From JBARCX01 sp049794535 (GTDB lineage Bacteria; Pseudomonadota; Gammaproteobacteria; Xanthomonadales; Rhodanobacteraceae), in assembly GCA_049794535.1 (NCBI GenBank), contig JBARCX010000371.1, positions 1 through 9,689 on the forward strand: DNA of 9,689 nt, read 5' to 3'. Position 1 is the first letter of the stretch. Each line of letters starts with the position of its first letter. A program made the position numbers and the translations under genes. This document shows, piece after piece, positions 1 through 6,561 of this stretch. The notes beneath the pieces are model-generated. The model had not been told where the DNA came from, made no database searches, and saw nothing but the letters and a program-made list of their open reading frames with translations.

Positions 1-308
1 ACGGTGCATTGAATGATGCGCAGTCAGCGGAGCAGGACTCGTTTTCGAACGGCTTGCTCGATTGTCCGCACTTCACCAAGCCGGTGCATGACGCATACGG
101 TGACGTACCAGAGGTGTTGCTTTCTGGTGACCACTCGGCGATTCGCCGCTGGCGCCTGAAGCAATCGCTGGGACGGACCTGGTTGCGACGGCCCGACCTT
201 TTAGCGCAGCACGTGCTGGATGCTGAGTCCCGTGCGTTGCTGGATGAATTTCGTCGCGAACATGCTTCACAAGAGCTGACGCGTCACAACAATGCGGCCA
301 CCGTGTGA
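1..308 (+). CDS. trmD: tRNA (guanine-N1)-methyltransferase TrmD, 3' end only
   Basis: TrmD methylates N1 of G37 next to the anticodon of several tRNAs, using SAM, and so prevents +1 frameshifting. Only the last ~101 residues of this roughly 250-residue cytosolic enzyme are present. The frame is open from base 3 with no start inside the window, so the gene enters from the left. The visible part is the C-terminal tRNA-binding domain, with the family stretches GLLDCPHFTKP, EVLLSGDHSAIRRWR and KQSLGRTWLRRPDLL, close to E. coli TrmD by memory. The stop is TGA at 306-308. rplS follows 31 nt later on the same strand, as in the conserved rpsP-rimM-trmD-rplS operon. An internal ATG or TTG near base 9 could be mistaken for a start but lies in the middle of the conserved protein. 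Identity is secure from the motifs and the neighbour. Confidence 0.95.
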   Translation, partial: GALNDAQSAEQDSFSNGLLDCPHFTKPVHDAYGDVPEVLLSGDHSAIRRWRLKQSLGRTWLRRPDLLAQHVLDAESRALLDEFRREHASQELTRHNNAATV

Positions 309-339
309 CCGCAGTTACTGAATTGACACAGGTGTTGCC

Positions 340-750
340 ATGAACAAGATCATCGAACAGTTCGAAGCCGAGCAGATCACCCGCCAGCTGCCGGAATTCG
401 GCCCTGGCGATACCGTGGTAGTCAACGTCAAGGTGAAGGAAGGTAACCGCGAGCGCGTCCAGGCGTTTGAGGGCATTGTTATCGCCAAGCGCAGCCGCGG
501 CCTGCATTCGGCCTTCACCGTGCGCAAGATTTCACACGGCACCGGCGTGGAGCGTGTATTCCAGGCTCACAGCCCGATCATTGATTCGGTTGAAGTGAAG
601 CGCAAAGGTAAGGTGCGTGGCGCCAAGCTGTACTACCTGCGTGGTCTGGAAGGTAAGGCTGCCCGCATCAAGGAAGACGTCGCCGCTGCTGCTGCTGCCA
701 AGGCCGCTAACAAGGCTGCCGCTGCTGCCGCCGCCGCTGCTGCTAAGTAA
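340..750 (+). CDS. rplS: 50S ribosomal protein L19 with Ala/Lys-rich C-terminal tail
   Basis: L19 is a large-subunit protein at the 30S-50S interface. The 136-residue product carries the whole L19 core: FGPGDTVVVNVKVKEG near residues 20-35, QAFEGIVIAKRSRG near 41-54, ISHGTGVERVFQAHSP near 64-79, and KLYYLRGLEGKAARIKE ending at 112. An AGGTG Shine-Dalgarno at 330-334 lies 5 nt before the ATG, supporting this start. The family is usually about 115 residues, as in E. coli. Here residues 113-136 form an extra tail made almost only of Ala, with Lys at 121, 125 and 136 and one Asn. The tail is written with mixed GCT/GCC codons rather than a pure triplet repeat. It is probably a flexible or helical basic extension on the ribosome surface; its role is unknown. 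The gene is the last of the trmD operon and is followed by a strong hairpin. Confidence 0.97.
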   Translation: MNKIIEQFEAEQITRQLPEFGPGDTVVVNVKVKEGNRERVQAFEGIVIAKRSRGLHSAFTVRKISHGTGVERVFQAHSPIIDSVEVKRKGKVRGAKLYYLRGLEGKAARIKEDVAAAAAAKAANKAAAAAAAAAAK

Positions 751-775
751 TTCCAGCAGCCGTTACGGCGTGAAT

Positions 776-807
776 AAAAAACCCGCGGAGCGATCCGCGG
801 GTTTTTT
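776..807. terminator. Bidirectional intrinsic terminator between rplS and fimX
   Basis: An 8-bp GC-rich stem, CCCGCGGA (782-789) with TCCGCGGG (794-801), closes a GCGA (GNRA-type) tetraloop at 790-793. It is flanked by six A (776-781) and six T (802-807), which extend the helix and supply a U tract on either strand. It starts 25 nt after the rplS stop and lies 55 nt beyond the stop of the convergent minus-strand fimX. One element can therefore end both transcripts. Symmetry and position are read directly from the sequence; function is inferred. Confidence 0.92.
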
Positions 808-862
808 GTTGCTGGCTTTGAGCCCATTGCCCGAAGCGACGAGTGTTTAGCGTAATAAGCGT

Positions 863-2914
863 TTAGGAAGTCACCGTCAGCGGCTGGGGTTCTTGCAGGA
901 AGTTGCCCTGTACGAAGTCCACGCCACAGGCGAACAGCAGCGAGGTGCTGGCGGCATCCTCAACCCACTCGGCAATGACCTGCCGCTTCATTTCGTGGGC
1001 TTGCTGGCAGATTTCTGCAACCTTTTTCTGGTTATCCGCATGCTGCGGCAACTCTGCCATGTAGCTACGATCGATCTTCAGGTAATCGGCGTCGATGTGG
1101 TTCAGCAATTGGAACGAATTCAGGCCAGAACCGAACTGCTCTAGCGCGAAACGCCCGCCAAGCTTCTTCCAGCCACTGACAAACTCCTGTGCAGGGCGCA
1201 GCAGCGTCACGACCTTGCTCTCAGTCATTTCCAGCACGATATGGCTATGCCGCAGTGGAATCTGTTGCATTAGGTCAGCTAGCCACGGCAGCAGAGTGGG
1301 CTGTTGCAGCGAGTGGGCGGTGAGCTTGACGAAGAAGGTGGACGGGATGCCCTGTCGATCGCGTGCGCGCAGCGCCTGAATGGTGCGATTCAGCACCCAC
1401 CGATCGATCTCGGCGGTGAGGTTGTGCTTCTCGGCGATGGGCATGAAGAAGCCAGGCAGCACCTCGCCTTGCGGACCATTCATGCGCAGGAGGATTTCCG
1501 AATATTCACCCTCGGCGTCTTGCAGACTGATGGTCTGCTGGTGGTACAGCACGAACTCGTCTTGCGCTAAAGCCTGGCGCAGCAGGCCGAGCCAATAGCG
1601 CTCGCGCTCTTCGTCAGCCTTCTCACGTGCGGCGGGGTCGTGCAGTTCGCTGCGGTTACCACCTTGGCTTTGCGCATTGCGCAACGCCTGGCTTGCCTGG
1701 TTGAGCAACAACTCGGTGTTGGCGTTCTTCTCCCCCAGCAAGCTGCCGCCGATGCTGGTGCTCAGCGTGATCGATTGCGTACCCAGATCGAAGATCTCGT
1801 CGGCGACCCTGCTCTGTAGGCTGGAGATCCACGCCTTGATGTCCGAGTCGCTGTCCGAGTGAAGCACCACGCCGAGCGTGTGTTCGGCAAGCAGGCCGGC
1901 AACATCGTCTGGGCCGAGCTTTGCGCTGACTTGTGCGGCGAACCCGGCAAGCAGTTCGTCAGCCTTGCCTAGACCGATGTTGGCCACGATGCCAGCCCAG
2001 TTGTCTGGTTCGATCAATAGCAAGGTCTGACCCTTGCGACCCGATGCGGCTTCGGCCACTGCGTCATCAATGCTTTCCAGTGTGCGCGCACGGTTGTACA
2101 AGCCAGTCACCGGGTCGCGCTGCAACTGTGCTGTTAGTGCCGGATCGACTTGCTGACGGCGGAACACGATCTGGAGGCATGGCTCGCCTTCGAACGTGGC
2201 ATGCGCGAATTCAGCCGTAGCGGGGAACGTGCTGCCGTCGGCGCGCCGTGCCCGCAGCTCCAGGCGCGAGGCCATCTTTTCGTCGCGCGAGTGGCCCCTG
2301 AGCAAGGCTTTAAAGGCTTCGGCATCGGCGTGATTGATCAGGTCGAGTATCGGCAAGCCGAGTAATTCGTCGAAATCACCGTAGCCAAAAGTCTCCAGAT
2401 AGGACTGGTTGGCACGTACGTGCATGCCTTCATGGACATAGGCAATGGCATCGGTTGACGAGTCGAGCAAGGCGTCGCAACGACGCTCGGATTCGCGTAA
2501 CGCCGTCTCAAGCCGGCGTAGCTGGCGGCGGGTATTGAGCGAATCGAACTCGCGCTGCATCACCGTCAGCATCTGTCGCGGCTGGCTGCGCGAGGTCACG
2601 CCGCGAACGCCGCCGGCGAACAAGTCCGACACGTTCTGATTGTCCATCTGGCCAACGTTGCCGATCAGGGCCACGTCGCGGCCGCTTGCGTCGATCCGCT
2701 GCACCACATCACGCAGCGGGAGCGTTGCCACGCCGGGGTTGAATAGCACGATATCCGGGCCGAGCTCATCCAATGCCGCCTGCAGTTGGTCGGCATCGGT
2801 GGCGCGTGCGGGACGCACAGCGATACCGGCGTTGCGCATGAGGCTGATGGTCTGTTCCGCGTCCTCGACCGAATTCTCGACGAAGAGGATCTTGATGACG
2901 GAGTCTGTCTTCAT
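863..2914 (-). CDS. fimX: FimX-like degenerate REC-PAS-GGDEF-EAL c-di-GMP receptor
   Basis: This 683-residue multidomain protein matches the FimX family, a c-di-GMP-binding regulator of type IV pilus assembly and twitching that works with PilZ at the cell pole. REC is roughly residues 7-125 and is degenerate: Asn59 sits where the phosphoacceptor Asp should be, and the usual acidic pair is E13/N14. PAS is about 145-255. A GGDEF domain begins at RDPVTGLYNR (266-275), but the GGDEF motif reads AEHTL (343-347). An EAL domain follows from about 440. EAL reads EIL (473-475), with the ExLLR arginine kept. DDFG reads EQFG (592-595), the usual metal-binding Asn is Lys530, while Glu565 and Lys613 remain. 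It should thus bind rather than make or cleave c-di-GMP. The ATG has only a weak Shine-Dalgarno. epmB lies 156 bp upstream on the same strand. A different REC-GGDEF-EAL paralogue is possible, but length and domain pattern fit FimX. Confidence 0.8.
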   Translation of the reverse strand: MKTDSVIKILFVENSVEDAEQTISLMRNAGIAVRPARATDADQLQAALDELGPDIVLFNPGVATLPLRDVVQRIDASGRDVALIGNVGQMDNQNVSDLFAGGVRGVTSRSQPRQMLTVMQREFDSLNTRRQLRRLETALRESERRCDALLDSSTDAIAYVHEGMHVRANQSYLETFGYGDFDELLGLPILDLINHADAEAFKALLRGHSRDEKMASRLELRARRADGSTFPATAEFAHATFEGEPCLQIVFRRQQVDPALTAQLQRDPVTGLYNRARTLESIDDAVAEAASGRKGQTLLLIEPDNWAGIVANIGLGKADELLAGFAAQVSAKLGPDDVAGLLAEHTLGVVLHSDSDSDIKAWISSLQSRVADEIFDLGTQSITLSTSIGGSLLGEKNANTELLLNQASQALRNAQSQGGNRSELHDPAAREKADEERERYWLGLLRQALAQDEFVLYHQQTISLQDAEGEYSEILLRMNGPQGEVLPGFFMPIAEKHNLTAEIDRWVLNRTIQALRARDRQGIPSTFFVKLTAHSLQQPTLLPWLADLMQQIPLRHSHIVLEMTESKVVTLLRPAQEFVSGWKKLGGRFALEQFGSGLNSFQLLNHIDADYLKIDRSYMAELPQHADNQKKVAEICQQAHEMKRQVIAEWVEDAASTSLLFACGVDFVQGNFLQEPQPLTVTS

Positions 2915-2998
2915 TGGCGCGTCGGGTTTCCGTAGTGACGGTCACGGCCGCAGGGTGCGGCGGCGCGGTTCATTCGTTGAGCATCTGTTGTAGCGGAT

Positions 2999-3026
2999 TC
3001 TACCCGGGGTCGCCAGCACGAAAGCG
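2999..3026 (-). promoter_or_regulatory. Candidate sigma70-type promoter for fimX
   Basis: Read on the minus strand, TAGAAT (3004-2999) is one base from the -10 consensus. A poor -35, CTTTCG (3026-3021), lies 16 nt upstream of it. Transcription would begin near 2992 and give a leader of about 78 nt. This is the best match in the 156-bp gap between epmB and fimX, which holds no gene. The -35 is weak, so fimX may instead be read through from epmB, or both may happen. Confidence 0.3.
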
Positions 3027-3070
3027 CGCAATGGTGACGGATCGCAAGGGCGGCATCCGCCATGCCGTAT

Positions 3071-4081
3071 TCAGATCGGCCGTTTGGATGCATCGCCGCC
3101 GACCTCGCGCACCAGTTTCGGCACCAGGTAGCCCGGCAAGCGAGTCCGCAGCTGATCCATTAGCCCCTGTGCGCGGGTGTCGTCTACTTCGAAGTGGGCG
3201 GCGCCTTGTACGCGGTCCAATTGATGCAGGTAATACGGCAGCACGCCAGCGGCAAACAGGCGCTCGGATAGGGCAGTTAGCGCATCGGCATCGTCATTCA
3301 CGCCACGCAGCAGTACCGATTGGTTGAGCAGGGTGGCGCCGGATTGCGCCAAGCGAGCACAAGCGGCATCCACTGCGGCGTCGAATTCGTTCGCATGGTT
3401 GGCATGCAGTACCACTACCTTTTGGAGCGGCAATGCAGTTAGCCAATCGGTAAAGGTGTTGTCGATTCGCTCCGGCAGTACCACCGGCAAGCGGGTATGG
3501 ATGCGTAGGCGGGTGATATGCGGAATATCAGCCAGACCCCGGGTCAGCTCTTCCAGTTTGGATGTAGCCAGTGCCAGCGGGTCGCCACCAGAGAGGATCA
3601 GTTCGCTGATCGTGGGATCTTGCCGTACGTGTTCCAGCGTTTGCCGCCACTGGCCAGCAGCGGCCATTTCATCGCTATAGGGGAAGTGCCGCCGGAAGCA
3701 ATAGCGGCAGTTGATCGCACAGCTGCCGCTGGCAATCAGCAGGGCACGGCCGTGGTATTTGTGCAGCACGCCTTGCGCCTCGCGTGCGGCTAAGTCACCT
3801 ACGGCATCGGTGACGAAGCCAGGCACGACATCCAGTTCGGCCAATTGCGGTAGCACTTGAAGTAGCAATGGGTCACGCGGATCGCCGCGGCGCATCCGGT
3901 CCACAAAGCCACGCGGCACGCGCAACTGGAAGCCGGCGTCTGCCGGTGGCAGTTGGCTGGCGAGGTGCGACAGGCCGAGCAGGGTTAGCAGTTCGTCGGC
4001 GTCGGTGATGGCGTTCCGCCACAGTTCGCGCCAGTCGGTGGCGAGCGAAGATAGGCGGGCGCTGGGGCTTGCGGTTATCAT
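3071..4081 (-). CDS. epmB: EF-P beta-lysylation protein EpmB (lysine 2,3-aminomutase)
   Basis: EpmB (YjeK) is a radical-SAM, PLP-dependent enzyme that converts (S)-alpha-lysine to (R)-beta-lysine, which EpmA then attaches to a lysine of EF-P. The 336-residue product matches the family length (about 340). It shows the radical-SAM cluster motif CxxxCxxC at Cys121, Cys125 and Cys128 (CAINCRYCFRRHFPY), the SGGDPL motif at 164-169, and Lys322 in GYLVPKLVREVGG, expected to hold PLP. It lacks the long C-terminal extension of catabolic clostridial lysine aminomutases, which favours EpmB over those enzymes. It is divergent from efp, its pathway target, with 88 bp between starts. The ATG at 4081 is preceded by a weak AGG Shine-Dalgarno. 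epmA is not in this window. Confidence 0.93.
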   Translation of the reverse strand: MITASPSARLSSLATDWRELWRNAITDADELLTLLGLSHLASQLPPADAGFQLRVPRGFVDRMRRGDPRDPLLLQVLPQLAELDVVPGFVTDAVGDLAAREAQGVLHKYHGRALLIASGSCAINCRYCFRRHFPYSDEMAAAGQWRQTLEHVRQDPTISELILSGGDPLALATSKLEELTRGLADIPHITRLRIHTRLPVVLPERIDNTFTDWLTALPLQKVVVLHANHANEFDAAVDAACARLAQSGATLLNQSVLLRGVNDDADALTALSERLFAAGVLPYYLHQLDRVQGAAHFEVDDTRAQGLMDQLRTRLPGYLVPKLVREVGGDASKRPI

Positions 4082-4169
4082 GGTGGGCCTAAAGCGGGCC
4101 GTGGTGCCCGTGACAGATACCTATTTTAACCGCCCAGAAGGGTGGTTTTACCTTTGGAGCAAACAGCGC
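4082..4169. promoter_or_regulatory. Divergent epmB/efp intergenic promoter region
   Basis: This 88-bp gap separates the epmB start (minus) from the efp start (plus) and must hold the promoters of both, unless they lie inside the opposite gene. The only A+T-rich core is at 4121-4130. It reads TATTTT (4122-4127) on plus and TAAAAT (4128-4123) on minus, so the same bases could act as a -10 in either direction. I find no convincing -35 at the right distance on either strand. The efp Shine-Dalgarno GGAG is at 4156-4159. Confidence 0.35.
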
Positions 4170-4751
4170 ATGGCGACCCTTGGCCTCAATGATGTCAAAA
4201 CGGGCAAGAAGATCCTTCATAACGGTGATCCGTGGATCATCACCGAGGCCGACTTCATCAAGCCGGGCAAGGGCCAGGCGTTCACCCGTATTCGTATCCG
4301 CAACCTGAAGGATGGCCGCACCACCGAGCAGACGCTGAAGTCCAGCGACTCCTTCGAAGAAGCGGACGCCAGCGACACCGATATGCAGCTTTCGTTTGTC
4401 GAAGGCATTGGCAAGGACCGGGTGTGGCACTTCATGAACATGGAGTCGTTCGAGATGGTGCCGGCAACCCTGGCCGCCATGGGCGATGCGTGGAAGTGGC
4501 TCAAGGGCGAGGAAGAGTGCGTTATCACGCTTTTCAACGGCGGCATCATCGCCGTGCAGGCGCCGCAGTTCGTCGAGCTGAAGATCACCGAGACTGACCC
4601 AGGCGTCCGTGGTGATACCTCGGGTGGTGGCGGCAAGCCGGCCACGCTGGAGACCGGCGCCGTCGTTCGCGTGCCGCTGTTCGTCAACCAGGACGAGCTC
4701 ATCAAGGTGAATACCAAAACTGGTGAGTACGAAAGTCGCGTTAGCAAGTAA
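4170..4751 (+). CDS. efp: Translation elongation factor P
   Basis: EF-P enters the ribosome near the E site and relieves stalling at consecutive prolines. The product has 193 residues (E. coli 188) in three beta-barrel domains: a KOW-like domain to about 65, an OB domain to about 128, and a second OB domain with the signature KPATLETGAVVRVPLFV. The tip loop of domain I reads PGKGQA at 32-37 and puts a lysine at position 34, the residue beta-lysylated by EpmA/EpmB. This agrees with the divergent epmB. The frame stays open upstream to 4005, but I chose the ATG at 4170: it has GGAG at 4156-4159, 10 nt before it, and gives the normal family N-terminus (MATLGLNDVKTGKK). The longer version would add 55 residues encoded by antisense epmB and the intergenic gap. 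A repeat cluster and a terminator-like hairpin follow the stop. Confidence 0.96.
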   Translation: MATLGLNDVKTGKKILHNGDPWIITEADFIKPGKGQAFTRIRIRNLKDGRTTEQTLKSSDSFEEADASDTDMQLSFVEGIGKDRVWHFMNMESFEMVPATLAAMGDAWKWLKGEEECVITLFNGGIIAVQAPQFVELKITETDPGVRGDTSGGGGKPATLETGAVVRVPLFVNQDELIKVNTKTGEYESRVSK

Positions 4752-4755
4752 GTCG

Positions 4756-4793
4756 ATCGATCACCCATATCGATTACCCACGAGGTGATCGAT
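4756..4793 (+). repeat. Three ATCGATYACC copies (two direct, one inverted) behind efp
   Basis: ATCGATCACCC at 4756-4766 and ATCGATTACCC at 4769-4779 are direct copies 13 bp apart, differing at one base. GGTGATCGAT at 4784-4793 is the inverted copy. In RNA the third copy can pair with the second (10 bp with one U-G wobble, 5-nt loop) or with the first (10 perfect bp, 18-nt loop), so the two hairpins exclude each other. The cluster begins 4 nt after the efp stop and ends one base before a terminator-like hairpin. It may be a 3'-UTR structure, a regulator site or part of termination; I cannot decide from sequence. Confidence 0.6.
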
Positions 4794-4794
4794 G

Positions 4795-4835
4795 ACAAGG
4801 GGCGGGCGCCGCGAGGTACCGCCCTTTGTTGTATT
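4795..4835 (+). terminator. Probable efp transcription terminator
   Basis: An 11-bp stem with one G-U wobble pairs ACAAGGGGCGG (4795-4805) with CCGCCCTTTGT (4819-4829). The 13-nt loop may fold a small GCGA-capped stem of its own. The following bases are U-rich but interrupted (TGTATT), so it is weaker than the rplS terminator. It lies 43 nt after the efp stop and 70 nt before the next gene, consistent with separating efp from the mtaD run. Confidence 0.6.
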
Positions 4836-4905
4836 CAGATCAGTCGTATCCACATTAAGCGCAGGCGATCATGGTCGTCAGTGAATCAGGCAAAGTGAGG
4901 CGAAG

Positions 4906-6237
4906 ATGAGTGCCACTCCCCCGAAGTCGGTCGATTTGGTCATCGAGGCCCGTTGGGTGGTTCCGGTACAGCCTCACGGGGTCGTGCTCGAGCATCACGC
5001 CGTGGCCATCGACAAGGACACCATCGTCGCCGTACTGCCGATTGCCGATGCCCGTGCCGCCTATGCGCCGCGCGAGTGGGTGGAGCTTGGCGAGCACGCG
5101 CTGATCCCGGGCCTGGTCAACACCCATACGCATAACCCGATGACCTTGCTGCGTGGCCTGGCCGATGACCTGCCGCTGATGGTGTGGCTGCAGCAGCACA
5201 TCTGGCCGGCCGAGGCGAAAGTGATCGGGCCGGAGTTCGTGCGTGATGGCGTGGAACTGGCCGTAGCCGAGATGTTGCGTGGCGGCACCACCTGCGCCAA
5301 CGAGAACTACTTTTTCCCGGATGCCATCGGTGCCACCTATCGCAAGCTCGGTTTTCGCGCTGTTGTAGGTTTGCCGGTCATCGAATTTTCCACCGCGTGG
5401 GCGAAGACGCAGGACGAATACTTCGAGCGCGCCATTGAAGTGCACGACAGCTTCTTAGGCGACGCATTGGTAAGCACCGCGTTCGCACCGCATGCGCCGT
5501 ATACGGTTTCCGATGAGAGCTTTGAGCGCATTCGTGTGTTGGCCGACCAACTCGATATCCCGGTACACCTGCACACGCACGAGACCGCACACGAAATCGA
5601 AGAAGAAAAGAAAAAGAGTGGTTTGCGTCCGTTCCAGCGCCTGCAGAAACTGGGCTTGGTCAACGATCGTCTGATCGCGGTGCACATGACGCAACTCACC
5701 GATGGCGAAATTGCCGCCTGCGCTGAAGCGGGCGTATCGGTCGTGCATTGCCCCGAATCCAATCTCAAGCTTGCTTCTGGCTTCTGCCCGGCAGAAAAGC
5801 TCCGCAAGGCGGGCGTGAACGTCGCCCTCGGCACGGATGGCTGCGCCTCGAATAACGATCTGGATATGTTCGGCGAGATGCGCACCGCCGCACTGCTGGC
5901 TAAGGGTGTGGCGGAAGACGCATCGGCTTTCGATGCCGCCTTTGCGTTGCGTGCTGCCACGCTCAATGGCGCCAAGGCGATCGGCCTGGATGCGAAGATC
6001 GGCTCGATCGAGCCGGGCAAGCAGGCTGATCTGGCCGCCGTGCGCATGAGTGATCTGGAAACCCAGCCGTTGTTTCATATCGCATCGCAGCTGGTCTACG
6101 CCACGGGGCGTCATCAGGTCAGCGACGTATGGATCGCCGGCAAGCGCAAGCTGGCTGATCGTGTGCTGATCGGTATGGATGTGGATGCGATTCTTGCCCG
6201 CACACGCGCTTGGCGCGAACGTATCGCCGAGCACTGA
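4906..6237 (+). CDS. mtaD: TRZ/ATZ-family amidohydrolase, probable 5'-methylthioadenosine/SAH deaminase
   Basis: This 443-residue amidohydrolase-superfamily protein probably deaminates 5'-methylthioadenosine (and perhaps S-adenosylhomocysteine) to the inosine form, the first step of MTA salvage. Metal ligands are visible in the family pattern: His74 and His76 in VNTHTHNP, His223 with Glu226 in HLHTHET, His260 in AVHMTQL, and Asp311 in LGTDGCASNN. The N- and C-terminal small beta-sandwich parts (including GSIEPGKQADLA near 366-377) are present, so the protein is complete. GAGG at 4897-4900 lies 5 nt before the ATG. It heads a run with a YciI-like gene and ubiG. From memory, Pseudomonas aeruginosa has the same order (PA3170 deaminase, ubiG, mupP), and its deaminase acts on MTA. 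Guanine or chlorohydrolase-type substrates are not excluded by sequence alone. Confidence 0.85.
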   Translation: MSATPPKSVDLVIEARWVVPVQPHGVVLEHHAVAIDKDTIVAVLPIADARAAYAPREWVELGEHALIPGLVNTHTHNPMTLLRGLADDLPLMVWLQQHIWPAEAKVIGPEFVRDGVELAVAEMLRGGTTCANENYFFPDAIGATYRKLGFRAVVGLPVIEFSTAWAKTQDEYFERAIEVHDSFLGDALVSTAFAPHAPYTVSDESFERIRVLADQLDIPVHLHTHETAHEIEEEKKKSGLRPFQRLQKLGLVNDRLIAVHMTQLTDGEIAACAEAGVSVVHCPESNLKLASGFCPAEKLRKAGVNVALGTDGCASNNDLDMFGEMRTAALLAKGVAEDASAFDAAFALRAATLNGAKAIGLDAKIGSIEPGKQADLAAVRMSDLETQPLFHIASQLVYATGRHQVSDVWIAGKRKLADRVLIGMDVDAILARTRAWRERIAEH

Positions 6238-6278
6238 GTTATTCGAAGGCGTTTCCCCAACGCGTATCTGGAGTTTCG

Positions 6279-6533
6279 ATGAACCGTTATCTTGTTCTTG
6301 TCATGCGCCGTCCGCAGCTGGATCCGGCGGTAGTGCCGCAGCACCAGCAGTTTCTCGCGGAGCTGCGTGAGCAAGGACGCAACGAGATGCCTGGTCCATT
6401 TAGCGACAAAACCGGCGGGGCCTATCTGCTGCGCGCGAACGATATGGTCGAGGCCGAAGCTATAGCCCATCGCGATCCAGCCCACACCAGCGGCGGTTGG
6501 AACATCACGGTGTACGAATGGAATGCGCATTAA
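6279..6533 (+). CDS. YciI-like small protein
   Basis: The 84-residue product has the YCII-related (dimeric alpha+beta barrel) pattern: an N-terminal strand MNRYLVLVMRR, then His22 in QHQQFLAELREQG, a GPFSDKTGGAYLL turn-strand, a helix rich in Ala and Glu, Asp66 in AHRDPAH, and a final strand NITVYEW. The conserved His and Asp of the family are both present. The family's biochemical role is mostly unknown; some members act in dehalogenation or other catabolic pathways, others are fused to sigma factors. GGAG at 6270-6273, 5 nt before the ATG, fixes this start. A longer frame opening at 6210 would overlap mtaD and lacks support. It sits 41 nt after mtaD and 28 nt before ubiG on the same strand, so it is probably co-transcribed with both. 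No substrate can be named. Confidence 0.85.
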   Translation: MNRYLVLVMRRPQLDPAVVPQHQQFLAELREQGRNEMPGPFSDKTGGAYLLRANDMVEAEAIAHRDPAHTSGGWNITVYEWNAH

Positions 6534-6561
6534 ACTCGCCTGACGTATGGAGAACCCAATA

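Noticed and set aside
323..328. Perfect -35 hexamer TTGACA just upstream of rplS
   Set aside because: It lies 12 nt before the rplS ATG, and 17 nt downstream the sequence is AAGATC, not a -10. It falls in the trmD-rplS operon gap, so it is probably chance.
633..827. Poly-Ala minus-strand frame opposite the rplS tail
   Set aside because: It is the reverse reading of the GCT/GCC repeat and the terminator, with no start signals of its own.
3050..3066. Hairpin CGGCAT/ATGCCG just past the epmB stop as a terminator
   Set aside because: The stem is only 6 bp and no U tract follows on the minus strand, so termination between epmB and fimX is not supported.
4005..4169. 55-codon N-terminal extension of the efp frame
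   Set aside because: It is antisense to the epmB start and the promoter gap, has no family homology, and the ATG at 4170 has its own Shine-Dalgarno and the normal EF-P N-terminus.
4829..4858. TTGTAT and CATTAA as a promoter for mtaD
   Set aside because: The 18-nt spacing is allowed, but both hexamers are poor and the -35 overlaps the efp terminator stem. A promoter must lie in this gap, yet I cannot place it.
5337..6234. Long minus-strand frames (over 230 codons) opposite the deaminase gene
   Set aside because: Their Ser/Arg/Ala-rich translations show no domain, and they mirror the codon bias of a clearly real GC-rich gene on the plus strand.
6210..6278. Longer start for the YciI-like protein
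   Set aside because: It would overlap mtaD and add unrelated residues. The ATG at 6279 has GGAG 5 nt upstream and gives the family N-terminus.
6547..6561. Upstream ATG for UbiG
   Set aside because: No Shine-Dalgarno precedes it. The GGAG serving the ATG at 6562 overlaps this codon, and UbiG begins with the later residues in relatives.
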